This document shows positions 7,019 through 15,964 of a DNA stretch of 32,956 nucleotides, piece by piece; positions within the stretch are counted from its first letter, which is position 1; each line of letters begins with the position of its first letter. The DNA is taken from assembly GCA_944343275.1 (NCBI GenBank), contig CALVMH010000019.1, forward strand, positions 1 to 32,956, given 5' to 3'. The notes below the pieces were generated by a model. The model saw only the letters and a program-made list of their open reading frames with translations, did no database searches and had not been told where the DNA came from. The position numbers and the translations under genes are program-made. Source of the stretch: an uncultured Clostridia bacterium. GTDB lineage: Bacteria; Bacillota; Clostridia; Christensenellales; Borkfalkiaceae.

Positions 7019-8458
7019 TCAGAGCGTGCACACGGCATCTGCAAGATAACGAATGACGTCGGTGGCGTCCGGCGCATATTCTCCCATCTCACGCGCCGCG
7101 ATCTCGCCCGCACGCCCCAACAGAAAACTCGCAATGCACGCCGCCTCAAAGGGCGCGACGCCGCGCGCACAGGCCCCTGCAAGCAGCCCGGAGAGAACGT
7201 CGCCGCTGCCGCCCTTTGCGAGCGCAGGCGACCCCGTCGGATTGATGGCGACCCGCTCGCCGTCCGTAATGACGGAACGGTTGTTTTTGAGCACCACCAC
7301 CGCGCCGCACCGCGCGGCAAACGCCTTCGCTTCGCGGACGGCATCCGAGAGTACCTCCCCCACGGGCTTGCCGACAAGACGGGCAAATTCCTTGGGGTGC
7401 GGCGTCAGGATGACGTTGCAGGACTTCCTGTCCAGCACCTCCGTTCCGTAGGCGGCAAGGGTGTTGAGCGCATCCGCATCGAGCACCAGCGTTCCCGTAT
7501 AGGCGCGCAGCAGCTCCGCAAGGTACACATAGAGCCGCTCGGAGACTCCCGCTCCCATGCCCGCCGCAATGCAGTCGGCGCTCAGGATGTCGCCGTCGAT
7601 CGCCGTGAACCGCCGCAAAACGACGGCGGGGAGTTTGCCGACACAGGCAGAAAACAGTTCATCCGGAACGCACAGCTTGGTGTATCCCGCGCCCGACTTC
7701 AAACAGGCACCGGCGGCAAGAAACGCCGCGCCGCTGTACGCGCCGCCCGCCAGAATGCATGCCGCCCCATAACTGCCCTTGTGCGTATTCGAACGGCGCG
7801 GCGGGAAAAAACCTGCTACATCCGCATTTTCCCAAATCTCGGCGCCCCGTTCCGCGGCGGGAATGCCGATGTCCGCCGCCGTCACTTTTCCCGCGCAGTC
7901 GACCCCGTCCGCCATAAGAAGCGCCGTTTTGAGCTGCCCCATGGAGAGCGTTTCGTCGGCACGCACGCACACCTCGGGCGCGACGCCGCACTCCGAAAGC
8001 CCGCTCGGCAGGTCACAGGCGATGACATACGCCCCGCAGGCGTTGATAAAGGAGACAAGCTCCCGATTTTCTCCGTCGAGAGGACGGGACAGCCCCGTTC
8101 CGAACAGGCAGTCCACGACAATGCCGTACCGCCTGCGCGGGATGCGTCCGAGCACTTCTCCCGTATATTTTTCGCGCATGGCGGCGCAGTCGGGGGAAAA
8201 TTTTTCGGCAAGGCACAGCACGCTCACATCCTCGCCCGCCTCCGACAAAATCCGCGCGGCGGCAAATCCGTCGCCGCCGTTGTTGCCGCCCCCGCACACG
8301 AAGAGCACATCGAAAACGCCCTTTTTCTGCATCGCGTCCGCAACGGCACGCGCCAACGCCTGTCCCGCGCGCTCCATCAGCACCACGGACGGCGTTCCCG
8401 CCGCGATCGCCGCGCTGTCTGCGCGGCGCATCTGTTCGTTGGAAAAAGCATACTTCAT
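7019..8458 (-). CDS. nnr: Bifunctional NAD(P)HX epimerase / ADP- or ATP-dependent NAD(P)HX dehydratase (Nnr)
   Basis: This enzyme repairs hydrated NADH and NADPH. The N-terminal domain (about 1-205) is the epimerase, with the Rossmann-type motif CGGGNNGGDGF near 55-65, DCLFGTGL near 116 and DLPSGL near 149. The C-terminal domain (about 220-479) is the ribokinase-fold dehydratase, with LDADALN, LTPHPKEFARL and the nucleotide-site motif NPTGSPALAKGGSGDVLSG. The 479-aa length is normal for the fused form. The ATG at 8458 overlaps the recX stop by four bases and has GAGGAG upstream, so it is translationally coupled. It is the last gene of the minus-strand operon, followed by the strong terminator at 6976-7004. 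Confidence 0.95.
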   Translation of the reverse strand: MKYAFSNEQMRRADSAAIAAGTPSVVLMERAGQALARAVADAMQKKGVFDVLFVCGGGNNGGDGFAAARILSEAGEDVSVLCLAEKFSPDCAAMREKYTGEVLGRIPRRRYGIVVDCLFGTGLSRPLDGENRELVSFINACGAYVIACDLPSGLSECGVAPEVCVRADETLSMGQLKTALLMADGVDCAGKVTAADIGIPAAERGAEIWENADVAGFFPPRRSNTHKGSYGAACILAGGAYSGAAFLAAGACLKSGAGYTKLCVPDELFSACVGKLPAVVLRRFTAIDGDILSADCIAAGMGAGVSERLYVYLAELLRAYTGTLVLDADALNTLAAYGTEVLDRKSCNVILTPHPKEFARLVGKPVGEVLSDAVREAKAFAARCGAVVVLKNNRSVITDGERVAINPTGSPALAKGGSGDVLSGLLAGACARGVAPFEAACIASFLLGRAGEIAAREMGEYAPDATDVIRYLADAVCTL

Positions 8459-9078
8459 ATCAGCTCCTCGTCGGCGCCTGCGCGCACGTCTTCCAGCGCG
8501 CCGCGCGCCGTGTCATAGTCAAACCCCTTTGACAGGAGATGCGCATACGCTTTGCGCACCGTCTTGTCGTCCATGCTTCTGCCGCGAAGGTACTTTTCCA
8601 GCACCGCCCGCGCCGCGCCGCGTTCGTCCGCGCCCCCGTCCAGCGCCGCGTCGATGTCGCCGTCCGCAACGCCTTTGCGCCGCAGCTCCGCACGGATGAG
8701 ACGGCTGCCCTTGCGCTTGCCGGCGCTCTCCGCATAGGCGCGCGCGTATGCCCCGTCGTCGAGAAAGCCGTATCCCTTCATCTTTTCCACGACATAATCC
8801 GAAACGTCCTGCAAATACCCCTTGCGCCGCAAGAAATCGCGGATATCCTTTTCCGTCTTCATGGACGAGGAAATGTGCGAGAGCGCCTTGTCGAACGCCG
8901 TCTGCTTTTCCCCTTCGAGCTGGAGGCGGGAAAGCTCCTCTTCCGTGACGACGCTGCCCACTTTCAGGCGCTGCTCCATGACGGTCAGAAGCTGCATTCC
9001 GCAAAAGAACCTGCCGTCCACTTCGATATTGCAGCGCTTTGTATCGTGCCTTTGCGGCGTGATGGCGGTGATCTCCAT
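8455..9078 (-). CDS. recX: Regulatory protein RecX
   Basis: RecX binds RecA filaments and limits recombinase activity. The 207-aa protein shows the tandem three-helix repeats of the family: KALSHISSSMKTEKDIRDFLRRKGY (about 64-88, shown here only as landmarks), GFLDDGAYARAYAES (about 104-118) and then ELRRKGV. It is a good match in length and spacing to the Bacillus-type protein. It starts one base after the stop of the upstream MBL-fold gene and overlaps nnr by ATGA, so it is part of the same operon. Its pairing with nnr and a ComEC-like protein does not by itself suggest a new function. Confidence 0.93.
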   Translation of the reverse strand: MEITAITPQRHDTKRCNIEVDGRFFCGMQLLTVMEQRLKVGSVVTEEELSRLQLEGEKQTAFDKALSHISSSMKTEKDIRDFLRRKGYLQDVSDYVVEKMKGYGFLDDGAYARAYAESAGKRKGSRLIRAELRRKGVADGDIDAALDGGADERGAARAVLEKYLRGRSMDDKTVRKAYAHLLSKGFDYDTARGALEDVRAGADEELI

Positions 9079-9079
9079 G

Positions 9080-10333
9080 CTATTCCCCGTTCCAGGTGCG
9101 GTTTTTTTGGAACCACTCAGTGTCTTTCAGGACGGTCGTATTGTTGGAACACCAGAGCTTCAGGCTCTTTTGCGTCTCCCCCTCGCCCGCGCCGTAATAG
9201 AACACGATGTCGCCGTTCATGGAGGTAACACCTTCCGAAGAATAATCTTCCCCGAGAATCCCGAGAGAGGTGACATAAATATTTTCGGTGTATTTCGCCA
9301 TGCGGTCGAGTGCTTCCTGCGTCGGGAACGTATTCAGATAGTTCTCCGGCTCTTCGTCCGTAGGCTTATCGGCATACTCATACGTCCCCGCACAACAGCA
9401 TATCGCAATGTTTTCAGGAGTGATCTTGCTTAAAAGAACATCATTCGAGGAAGTTGAAGAACCGTGATGCCCGCCCTTGAACAGAACACAGTGCGGAAGA
9501 TCCGGATTGTTCTCCGCCAAGGATTCCTCGCCCGATTTTTCAAGATCGCCCGTAAAGAGATAGTTATTCTCTTTTCCGCCCTCCAACTCCTGCGTCAGGA
9601 GCATACAAACGGAATTGTTGTTTTCGCCGCTGCTCGCCGCCTTGGAGTAATACTCCTGATAGAGGATATTCATGGAGATGGTCTGTGCTTCATCGAGATA
9701 GTATGTACTCTTGGCTCCGTTCTTTTCCTCCGTACACTCCAACGCGTCGTATACATTTGTGCCCTTTTCCCTGCAATACTCCACGGCGTCCACATAGTCG
9801 TTATAGATTCCGCTCGTGGTTTTGTGTTGAGAAAATTGAATGATCGTTCCGATCTCATACTGATAGAGGAACCCCGTGCGCGTATTCCCCTTTTCCTGTC
9901 CGACAAGCCCCGCAATGTGATCTTCATGCGCGTGCGTCGCAATCACATATTCGAGCACGCCGTCCGTGCAATACTTCGCAACATACTCCTGCATGATCTG
10001 CGTGGGCGCCGAGTTCTTTTTCGCCCCTGCGTCGATGAGCACTTCGGTGTTACCGACTTTGATGAGCGTGCAATCCCCCGTATTTACAACGCCCAACTCC
10101 AAAAAGTGGATGGACAGATCGGCGGAGACGATCTCGGAGAGTTCGCCGCTGCCGAGGGGCGTTCCGCCGGAAGAATTGGGATGATCCTGCTTTTTGTAGA
10201 CGAGAAAATACCAGCACGCCGCCCCGACGAGCACCAGCACGAGGAGGATCGCCACGGCAGTAAAAAATGCCTTGGGATGCTTTTTTGCCGCTGCGCGCGC
10301 GGCGCGTTCCGCCTTTGAACGCCTGCTTGCCAT
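9080..10333 (-). CDS. Membrane-anchored ComEC-like metallo-beta-lactamase-fold hydrolase
   Basis: The protein has a basic N-terminus, one membrane span (about 23-46) and an extracytoplasmic metallo-beta-lactamase-fold domain. The metal site is THAHEDHIAG (His134, His136, Asp138, His139), followed by FTGDLE and GGHHGSS, the pattern of the free-standing relatives of the ComEC/Rec2 C-terminal domain. NTGDCTLIKVGNTEVLIDAG near 84-103 is the equivalent of the ComEC DVGQGDA strand. ComEC itself has a multi-span channel, which is absent, so this is a stand-alone hydrolase, possibly acting on nucleic acids or phosphodiesters outside the membrane; the substrate is not known. The ATG has a doubled AGGAG upstream. 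It lies mid-operon, 17 nt after a 115-aa gene. Confidence 0.85.
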   Translation of the reverse strand: MASRRSKAERAARAAAKKHPKAFFTAVAILLVLVLVGAACWYFLVYKKQDHPNSSGGTPLGSGELSEIVSADLSIHFLELGVVNTGDCTLIKVGNTEVLIDAGAKKNSAPTQIMQEYVAKYCTDGVLEYVIATHAHEDHIAGLVGQEKGNTRTGFLYQYEIGTIIQFSQHKTTSGIYNDYVDAVEYCREKGTNVYDALECTEEKNGAKSTYYLDEAQTISMNILYQEYYSKAASSGENNNSVCMLLTQELEGGKENNYLFTGDLEKSGEESLAENNPDLPHCVLFKGGHHGSSTSSNDVLLSKITPENIAICCCAGTYEYADKPTDEEPENYLNTFPTQEALDRMAKYTENIYVTSLGILGEDYSSEGVTSMNGDIVFYYGAGEGETQKSLKLWCSNNTTVLKDTEWFQKNRTWNGE

Positions 10334-10350
10334 ATCCTTCTCCTTGCTCC

Positions 10351-10698
10351 TTATACGAGCCCGACCGCTGCGGCGATATTCACCACCGCTTCATCGATAT
10401 TGTGCAGAAATTTATTGATCGCCTTCTGCGCGGCGTCGTCGATGACGCCGTCCTGCGTGGTGCGCAGCAATTTTACGATCATGTCAAAATTTTCATAGAT
10501 GACGACGCATTCGGGATCGAGCGCCTGCAAGACCTTGTCGCCGCTTGCGCGCTGCACGGCATGCATCTGTTTGATCGCCTCGTTCATCTCGGTGAACAGC
10601 GCGACATTTCCCGATGAAAACAGTTCCGCCATCGTCGCGTTCAGCCGCACGAGCTGCGCCAAAAACTCCGCCGTCTCCTTGCTGACTTCGTTATCCAT
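10351..10698 (-). CDS. Hypothetical 115-aa helical protein
   Basis: I do not recognise this protein. It is predicted to be soluble and almost wholly helical, with no cysteine pair or signal peptide. The sequence is acidic overall, and the last part (KFLHNIDEAVVNIAAAVGLV) is amphipathic. Its ATG overlaps the stop codon of the upstream UDP-sugar pyrophosphorylase as TAATG, so it is translated by coupling, and the MBL-fold gene follows 17 nt later. The tight spacing on both sides supports a real gene. A four-helix or coiled-coil accessory protein is plausible, but only from composition. Confidence 0.75.
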   Translation of the reverse strand: MDNEVSKETAEFLAQLVRLNATMAELFSSGNVALFTEMNEAIKQMHAVQRASGDKVLQALDPECVVIYENFDMIVKLLRTTQDGVIDDAAQKAINKFLHNIDEAVVNIAAAVGLV

Positions 10699-11918
10699 TA
10701 CAGTTCCACTCCGTTTTTTGCGAGCAGGACGCGCGCGGTCTCCACGCTGTCCTGCCCCGTTCTGTTTTTGATGGGCGCAAATTCCTTCTCACGGTCGATT
10801 TCGAAGGGAAGACAGCTCCCCGCGCAACGCACCATATCGAGAATGAGCGTCTCGAACTTGCAGGCGTTCTCCGTCTGCGGCTCGACAAGCTCGCCCGCAT
10901 CGTTGAGGAAGGGCACCTTTTTCCGTGCGACATGGATGGGAAGGCTGGATTCCGCGACATTCCGCACCACATCGGCGCGGAAGAGATAGTTGAGCGTCAC
11001 GCCGCAGCCGTAGACGAGTTCACCTTGTTCATCGCGCAGGTTCGCCATCTCCTTGTCGAGCTCGTAATATTCGATAACGCTCGGCAGTCCGTCTTCCAGA
11101 CACAGCGCGCCGACGCGCTCTTCGGGATACGCCTTGCGCACAAATTTAGCGCCGCACGCCCTGCCGCTCAGAACGGTCGCCCCAAGGAACACGGGATCCG
11201 CCATGCGCTGCAAGACGTTATCCACGGAAAAGACGTTAAACCACTCCACACCGCGCGATCGCAGCGCCTCTGCAAGCCCCGCATGCACGAGGGAGGCATA
11301 CCAGCCGCCGTTCCCGTTGGGAGACAGCGCAAGGCTGTCCTTGGCGGACATCAGCAGTTTCCCGTCAAACCCGACGGCGGGCGCAAGCGACTGACGGAAA
11401 AAGTGCACTTCCCCTGCGGGATAGCCGAAATATGCGTGCTCTTCAAAGAACGCGCGGGTGGCGGCGTCGTTGCCCGCGCTCGTCATCACATACAGCGGAA
11501 CGTAAGCGCCGCACTGCCGCACGACATCCTGCAAGTTGCGGATGAGCTGTTCGAAAATATACAGCGGGCGGGTGATGCCGATGTCCACCGTCCCCTTCGG
11601 CGTTTCGCTCCCCAGCCGCGTGCCCTGCCCCCCCGCAAGCAGCACGAGGGCGAGCTTGCCCGCCCGAATCTCCCGTTTTCCGCAGGCAAAAAAATCCTCC
11701 CTGCGCGCCGCGATCTCCCGCAGGGAGAGCCCGTCAACGGGTTGGATATGCCCGCGCTCGCGCACGGGCTGCGCCTGCGCCTTTAAGAGCATCTCCCAAT
11801 CGATGCGGCGCACCTGTTCCGCAAGCCGCGCGCGTGCCTCCTCGTCAAGTTCGTTCCACCACCGGAGCACATGAAGCTGTGCGTGGTCTTTGAGTTCCTC
11901 AAAAATATCGTCGTACAT
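10698..11918 (-). CDS. UDP-sugar pyrophosphorylase (UTP--hexose-1-phosphate or GlcNAc-1-phosphate uridylyltransferase family)
   Basis: The enzyme family joins UTP and a sugar 1-phosphate to give UDP-sugar and pyrophosphate. The active-site loop LAGGQGTRLG is at 94-103, followed by SETPKG, which is the form found in the eukaryote-type UDPGP family (UGP/UAP) and not in bacterial GalU. Further family landmarks are YVMTSAGNDAATRAFF, FNVFSVDNVLQ and a late KFETLILDM segment. The substrate cannot be fixed from sequence; UDP-N-acetylglucosamine, UDP-glucose or UDP-galactose are all possible, and the neighbouring alpha-galactosidase makes galactose 1-phosphate a reasonable guess. It starts 30 nt after the GH127 stop with AAGGGG upstream and overlaps the next gene by TAATG. 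Confidence 0.85.
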   Translation of the reverse strand: MYDDIFEELKDHAQLHVLRWWNELDEEARARLAEQVRRIDWEMLLKAQAQPVRERGHIQPVDGLSLREIAARREDFFACGKREIRAGKLALVLLAGGQGTRLGSETPKGTVDIGITRPLYIFEQLIRNLQDVVRQCGAYVPLYVMTSAGNDAATRAFFEEHAYFGYPAGEVHFFRQSLAPAVGFDGKLLMSAKDSLALSPNGNGGWYASLVHAGLAEALRSRGVEWFNVFSVDNVLQRMADPVFLGATVLSGRACGAKFVRKAYPEERVGALCLEDGLPSVIEYYELDKEMANLRDEQGELVYGCGVTLNYLFRADVVRNVAESSLPIHVARKKVPFLNDAGELVEPQTENACKFETLILDMVRCAGSCLPFEIDREKEFAPIKNRTGQDSVETARVLLAKNGVEL

Positions 11919-11948
11919 TTCTTTCCCCTTAGTATGTCCGCAGGCGTG

Positions 11949-13748
11949 TTATAAAAACCATACCTGCATGTCGTTTTCGCCCCGATTCGCCCACAGATAA
12001 TAGGGAATGAGGGTGAGTGTGAAGCTGCGTGTTTCGGGCGGGAGATAGGAATAGAGCGCGCCGTCCGCGACCGTGCGCCTTGCAGGGAGCCTGACGCAAA
12101 TCCCCGCCTGCGTGCGCTGCACTTGGGCATGTTCCAATGAGGGTATCTCCACGCCGAACAGCCCTTTCCCGTTGTCCGCTTCCTCCGCGCACAGCACGAA
12201 GGGACCGTATTCCACCGCCTTTTTTCCGCTGTCCGCGCGCACATGCGCGTTCGCATACACAAACCGCGGCTGCATGCCGAAGGTCACGTCCACGGCGGTC
12301 TCGCCGTCGACGTCAAAGAACAGATAGTCGTCTTTTGCCGCGGGCTGCACGTCCCGCCCGTTCACCTTGCAGGAGATGTCCGTCTGCCAGACGGGGATGC
12401 GCAGTGCGATCCGCCCCCTGCCCTTTGCCGTGAGCCGCACCTCGCCTGCATACGGCATCTGCGTCTTGAATGATAAGTCGATCCCGCAGGCGGATACGGA
12501 GGAGGAAATGAATTGATCGACAAAGAGAACGCCATCCTCTTCCCGGTAAATGCACCCGCCGATCTGCCCGAAAAAGCGCACGAGATTGGGCGGACAGCAG
12601 GAACAATCGAACACCTCCGGGCGCACCGAAAGCGGCTTGAAGGGCATCCCGGGAACGGTACGCGCATATGCCGCATACCGCGCATCCGCTTCCAGGGGGT
12701 TGACATAGAAAAACCCTATCCCGTCCGCGGATTCGCCCGCCAAAATGTTATTATAGAGCGCGCGTTCCAGCACCGCGTGATATGCCGCGCGGCTGCCCGT
12801 ATCCGCAAGCCGCCCGCAAAAGAGGGCGAGCGCAATGGCGGCGCACGTTTCGGCATACGCCTCGGCGTTGGGCAGATCGTAAGCAAGGGTGAACCGCTCG
12901 CCGTACCAGCCGGAACCGACGCCGCCCGTGAGATACAGTTTGCTGCGGACGATGTCGTCAAAGAGCGCGCGGCAAGCGGAGAGCAGTCCTGCGTCCCCCG
13001 TCAGCCGCCCGACATCCGCCATGGCGATATAGAGATAGAGCGCACGCACCGCATGCCCCACCGCCTCGCGCTGTTCGCGCACGGGCAGATGGGATTGGTC
13101 GTATGCCCTGTCCATGACGGGATAGACCTCCTCGGCACGCCTGCCGCGTTCATCGAGAAAGAACTTCGCAAGCGAAAGATACGTCTCTTTCCCCGTGTGT
13201 TCATACAGGCGGACGAGGGCGAGTTCGATCTCCGGATGCCCGCAGGTGACAAATCCCGCATCGCGCCGCACAAAAAAGCGCTCGCGGATGTAGTCCGCAT
13301 ATCGCTCCATGGCAGGCAAAAGCTCCCTGTTCACGCCGCACTTGTCGAGCGCGACCGCCGCCTCGATGAGGTGCCCCGCGCAATAGAGTTCGTGCTCGGT
13401 GCGTTCCGTAAAAATTTTATCGGGCTTATAGACCTGATAAAAACTGTTGAAATACCCGCACGGGAGCTGGTTTTTTACGATGGTGCGCACCGTTTCGCCG
13501 ATGATCGCCTGCACTTCTTCGTCGGGAAACTCCGCCTGCAGATATGCTGCGGCTTCCAGCCATTTGGCGACGTCCGAATCGAAAAAGATATGGGAAGGCG
13601 GATCGCTCCTTTCGCAGCGGAGCGCCGCAAAACGTCCCGTCTCCTCAAAGCGCCTGTAAATGTTTTTCAGCGAGACGCGCGCGTTCTTTTCGCGCAGCCG
13701 CTGCCAGAACCCGTCTGTGAGCGTTACGCGCTCGTATCCGATATGCAT
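11949..13748 (-). CDS. GH127-family beta-L-arabinofuranosidase
   Basis: This family removes beta-L-arabinofuranose from plant arabino-oligosaccharides and hydroxyproline-linked arabinan, using a zinc-held cysteine nucleophile. The 599-aa protein has the (alpha/alpha)6 barrel features: PNAEAYAETCAA with Glu300, the Glu328 of HAVLERALYN, and the DCSCCPPN cluster (Cys382, Cys384, Cys385), in which Cys384 matches the nucleophile of the Bifidobacterium enzyme. The C-terminal part is beta-rich (LRIPVWQ, VEYGPFVLCAE). No signal peptide, so it should act on imported sugars. The ATG at 13748 has GGGGGG three bases upstream and its own promoter. It leads the operon that runs to nnr. Arabinose released here would feed araA, araB and araD just upstream. 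Confidence 0.93.
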   Translation of the reverse strand: MHIGYERVTLTDGFWQRLREKNARVSLKNIYRRFEETGRFAALRCERSDPPSHIFFDSDVAKWLEAAAYLQAEFPDEEVQAIIGETVRTIVKNQLPCGYFNSFYQVYKPDKIFTERTEHELYCAGHLIEAAVALDKCGVNRELLPAMERYADYIRERFFVRRDAGFVTCGHPEIELALVRLYEHTGKETYLSLAKFFLDERGRRAEEVYPVMDRAYDQSHLPVREQREAVGHAVRALYLYIAMADVGRLTGDAGLLSACRALFDDIVRSKLYLTGGVGSGWYGERFTLAYDLPNAEAYAETCAAIALALFCGRLADTGSRAAYHAVLERALYNNILAGESADGIGFFYVNPLEADARYAAYARTVPGMPFKPLSVRPEVFDCSCCPPNLVRFFGQIGGCIYREEDGVLFVDQFISSSVSACGIDLSFKTQMPYAGEVRLTAKGRGRIALRIPVWQTDISCKVNGRDVQPAAKDDYLFFDVDGETAVDVTFGMQPRFVYANAHVRADSGKKAVEYGPFVLCAEEADNGKGLFGVEIPSLEHAQVQRTQAGICVRLPARRTVADGALYSYLPPETRSFTLTLIPYYLWANRGENDMQVWFL

Positions 13749-13783
13749 GTTCCCCCCTCGGCGCCCGACGGCACCTTTCTATT

Positions 13784-13812
13784 ATTATATAGAATACGGA
13801 CGGGAATGTCAA
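13784..13812 (-). promoter_or_regulatory. Promoter of the GH127 operon, -35 inside an inverted repeat
   Basis: On the minus strand TTGACA (13807-13812) and TATAAT (13784-13789) are 17 nt apart, with a predicted start near 13777 and a leader of about 28 nt. The -35 box lies in the loop of GGACGGG-10 nt-CCCGTCC, an inverted repeat that could be a repressor site or the terminator of the upstream alpha-galactosidase gene; it has no following U-tract, which favours an operator. Confidence 0.7.
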
Positions 13813-13827
13813 TCCCCGTCCCGAAAT

Positions 13828-15906
13828 TTATTGCGCCTTTTGCAGAAGGAATGCGCCCGCGCGGAACAATGTGCCGCCGTCCGGTTCTTCCTCTTTGCAG
13901 CCGATGTGAAGGACACCGTCCTCCATGCGGTAGGGAAGGTCGCAGAAGGCGCGCACGAGCCGCCAGCCTTCGGCGGGAACGCACACCTCCTCGCGCGAAT
14001 TGAGCGCATGGACGAGCACGAGACGCTCGCTTCCGAGCTGCTTTTCAAAAATCTGCCTGCCGCAGGGAGCGCGGTAGTATTCGACGTTGCAGTCGATGTT
14101 CACGATGTCCCCCTTCGCCACGATGGCGCGCACGGCGCGGTAGAAGTTAAGCCCCTCGCAGATGAGCCGCATCTTGTCGGGCGGTATGGCAAGCACGTCG
14201 CCCGACAGACATATCCTGCCCATCATGGCAGCGCACAGCGAATAGACGGTACGCGCGGGCGTATCCTTTTCGCGCAGCACCGCCCATATCTGCAACTGCC
14301 TTGCGGGAACCACGCGCGAAACATTGGCGGCAACGAGCGGAAGTTCGGGACATTCGTGCGCATCCGAAAAGGAACACATTGAGACCATGTTCATACGCCC
14401 CGGCTCGATGCGGCAGCCGCCCGAAGCGCAGTTTTCCATGACGATGCCGGGCACCGCCGTCCTGATCTTTTTCAGCCACGCAAGGCTCTCCTCCGCGACC
14501 TGCCGCCCGCCTTCGCCGAGGCTCTCCGCCCCGTCCGCGCCGATGCCGTAGGTATCGTTATAGTCAATCTTGATATACCCGAACCTGTTCTTCACGAGAA
14601 AATCGATCATGCGTTCGGAGATGTACGCTTTGACTTCCTCCTTGCGGAGGTCAAAGAAACGGCGGTTTTTGTTGGTGATGGTATAACCGTCGCGCGTCAG
14701 AAAGAGGTCTTCCTGGTAAAATATCTCCGAATCGCGCCCCGCGTTTTCAAACTCGAACCAGATGCCGGGCACCATACCCTCGGCGCGGATGGCGTCAGTG
14801 ACCGCCTTCACGCCGTGCGGAAAGAGCGCGGCGCTCTCCTTCCAATCGCCGACGGCGTTGCACCAGCCCTTGCCGTCCGGCTTGTACCAGCCGCAGTCGA
14901 TGACGAAATAGCCGATGCCGAAGGGCTTGACCGCCTGCAAAACGGCGCGGATATTCTCCTCCGACGGCACGCCCCACGTCGTGCAGTATTCATTGAACAC
15001 AACGGGCATCTCCCGCTCGCTTTCGGGAACTTCGAGGCGGGCGTCCTGCTCGTGCACGAGGGCGTTGCACGCTGCAAGCACATCCCCCCTGCCAACATAT
15101 AAGAACGCCTTGTTTGTCTCAAAAACCGAACCTGCGGGGATATTTTTGCGCCAATGAGCAAATGCAAAGTCCCCCGCGCCGCAGGTAAGCGAACAACTCT
15201 CCTGCTCCTGATACAGTTCCATCTGCCAGGAGAAGGGCGCCTCAGCCTGCACCGCCCACACGATGCCCGCCCGTTCGTCCTCGATGGCGGCGAAGGGATA
15301 GTAGCCGCGGTTGGACATACCGCCGACCTCACCCCACATTTCCACCTTGACGCCGTAGCGCGCCCAGCTCATGTCCATGCCGAGCTGCGAAAAGGTATCC
15401 GACCGCATGCGGCACTCGCGGCTCCACGCACTCGTCATGCGATGAAGCGTCATGCCTGCCGTATTGCCGCCCGCGCCCGCGATCCCGCTCAGCGAAAGGC
15501 TTGCGAGCATTTCCAGCGTGCGCATGCCGCCCGTCCCGTTTTCATAGCGCACCCATACGGTGAATACGCCCGCCCTTGCGCAGTATTCGAGAACATGCGT
15601 GTAAAAGTTGCCGCGCCCGTCCGTAAGACGGGTGACGACGCTCTCGCCGCGGCGCGTCTGCTCCGTGACATGCAGAAGCGTCCCCGCACGGTTGCGCATG
15701 GTCACCCCCTGCGTATAGTCGATGAGCCCTTCGCCCCCCGTGAAGGCGACCTGCACAAGACTGTCGCAGTGCAGGTCGCGCGTGTCGACGGGAACGTCGG
15801 CGGGGTACATCGCAAGTCCGACCATCGTCTTGCCCTCGTGTCCCTCAACGGCGCTTTCGACATAGTAAACGGCAATGTCGCCGAACAGATATTTCCGGAA
15901 AAACAT
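13828..15906 (-). CDS. GH36-family alpha-galactosidase
   Basis: The 692-aa protein has the GH36 order: an N-terminal beta-sandwich (about 1-290), a TIM barrel with YFVIDCGWY (333-341), FEFENAG (384-390) and YIKIDYND (444-451, Asp448 the expected nucleophile), then SFSDAHE (512-518, Asp515 the expected acid/base), and a C-terminal beta domain. It should release terminal alpha-galactose from raffinose-type sugars or galactomannan. Some GH36 members prefer other galactosides, so the substrate is inferred. It has no signal peptide and probably acts in the cytoplasm. It follows araA in the arabinose operon after a GC hairpin. The ATG at 15906 is the first possible start (an in-frame stop lies three codons upstream) but there is no ribosome binding site. 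Confidence 0.92.
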   Translation of the reverse strand: MFFRKYLFGDIAVYYVESAVEGHEGKTMVGLAMYPADVPVDTRDLHCDSLVQVAFTGGEGLIDYTQGVTMRNRAGTLLHVTEQTRRGESVVTRLTDGRGNFYTHVLEYCARAGVFTVWVRYENGTGGMRTLEMLASLSLSGIAGAGGNTAGMTLHRMTSAWSRECRMRSDTFSQLGMDMSWARYGVKVEMWGEVGGMSNRGYYPFAAIEDERAGIVWAVQAEAPFSWQMELYQEQESCSLTCGAGDFAFAHWRKNIPAGSVFETNKAFLYVGRGDVLAACNALVHEQDARLEVPESEREMPVVFNEYCTTWGVPSEENIRAVLQAVKPFGIGYFVIDCGWYKPDGKGWCNAVGDWKESAALFPHGVKAVTDAIRAEGMVPGIWFEFENAGRDSEIFYQEDLFLTRDGYTITNKNRRFFDLRKEEVKAYISERMIDFLVKNRFGYIKIDYNDTYGIGADGAESLGEGGRQVAEESLAWLKKIRTAVPGIVMENCASGGCRIEPGRMNMVSMCSFSDAHECPELPLVAANVSRVVPARQLQIWAVLREKDTPARTVYSLCAAMMGRICLSGDVLAIPPDKMRLICEGLNFYRAVRAIVAKGDIVNIDCNVEYYRAPCGRQIFEKQLGSERLVLVHALNSREEVCVPAEGWRLVRAFCDLPYRMEDGVLHIGCKEEEPDGGTLFRAGAFLLQKAQ

Positions 15907-15921
15907 ATCGGTTTACAAACT

Positions 15922-15951
15922 GCGGGGCGGCGCCCGATCGCACCGCCCCGC
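15922..15951. other. GC-rich hairpin between araA and the alpha-galactosidase gene
   Basis: GCGGGGCGG (15922-15930) and CCGCCCCGC (15943-15951) form a perfect 9-bp stem with a 12-nt loop. There is no U-tract after it on the minus strand. It may protect the upstream araBDA message or reduce readthrough into the alpha-galactosidase gene, whose start codon is 16 nt further on. Confidence 0.55.
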
Positions 15952-15964
15952 TCCTTTCAACAAT

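Noticed and set aside
12513-14003. 496-aa open frame on the plus strand
   Set aside because: Antisense to the GH127 gene, with no start signal or recognisable domain.
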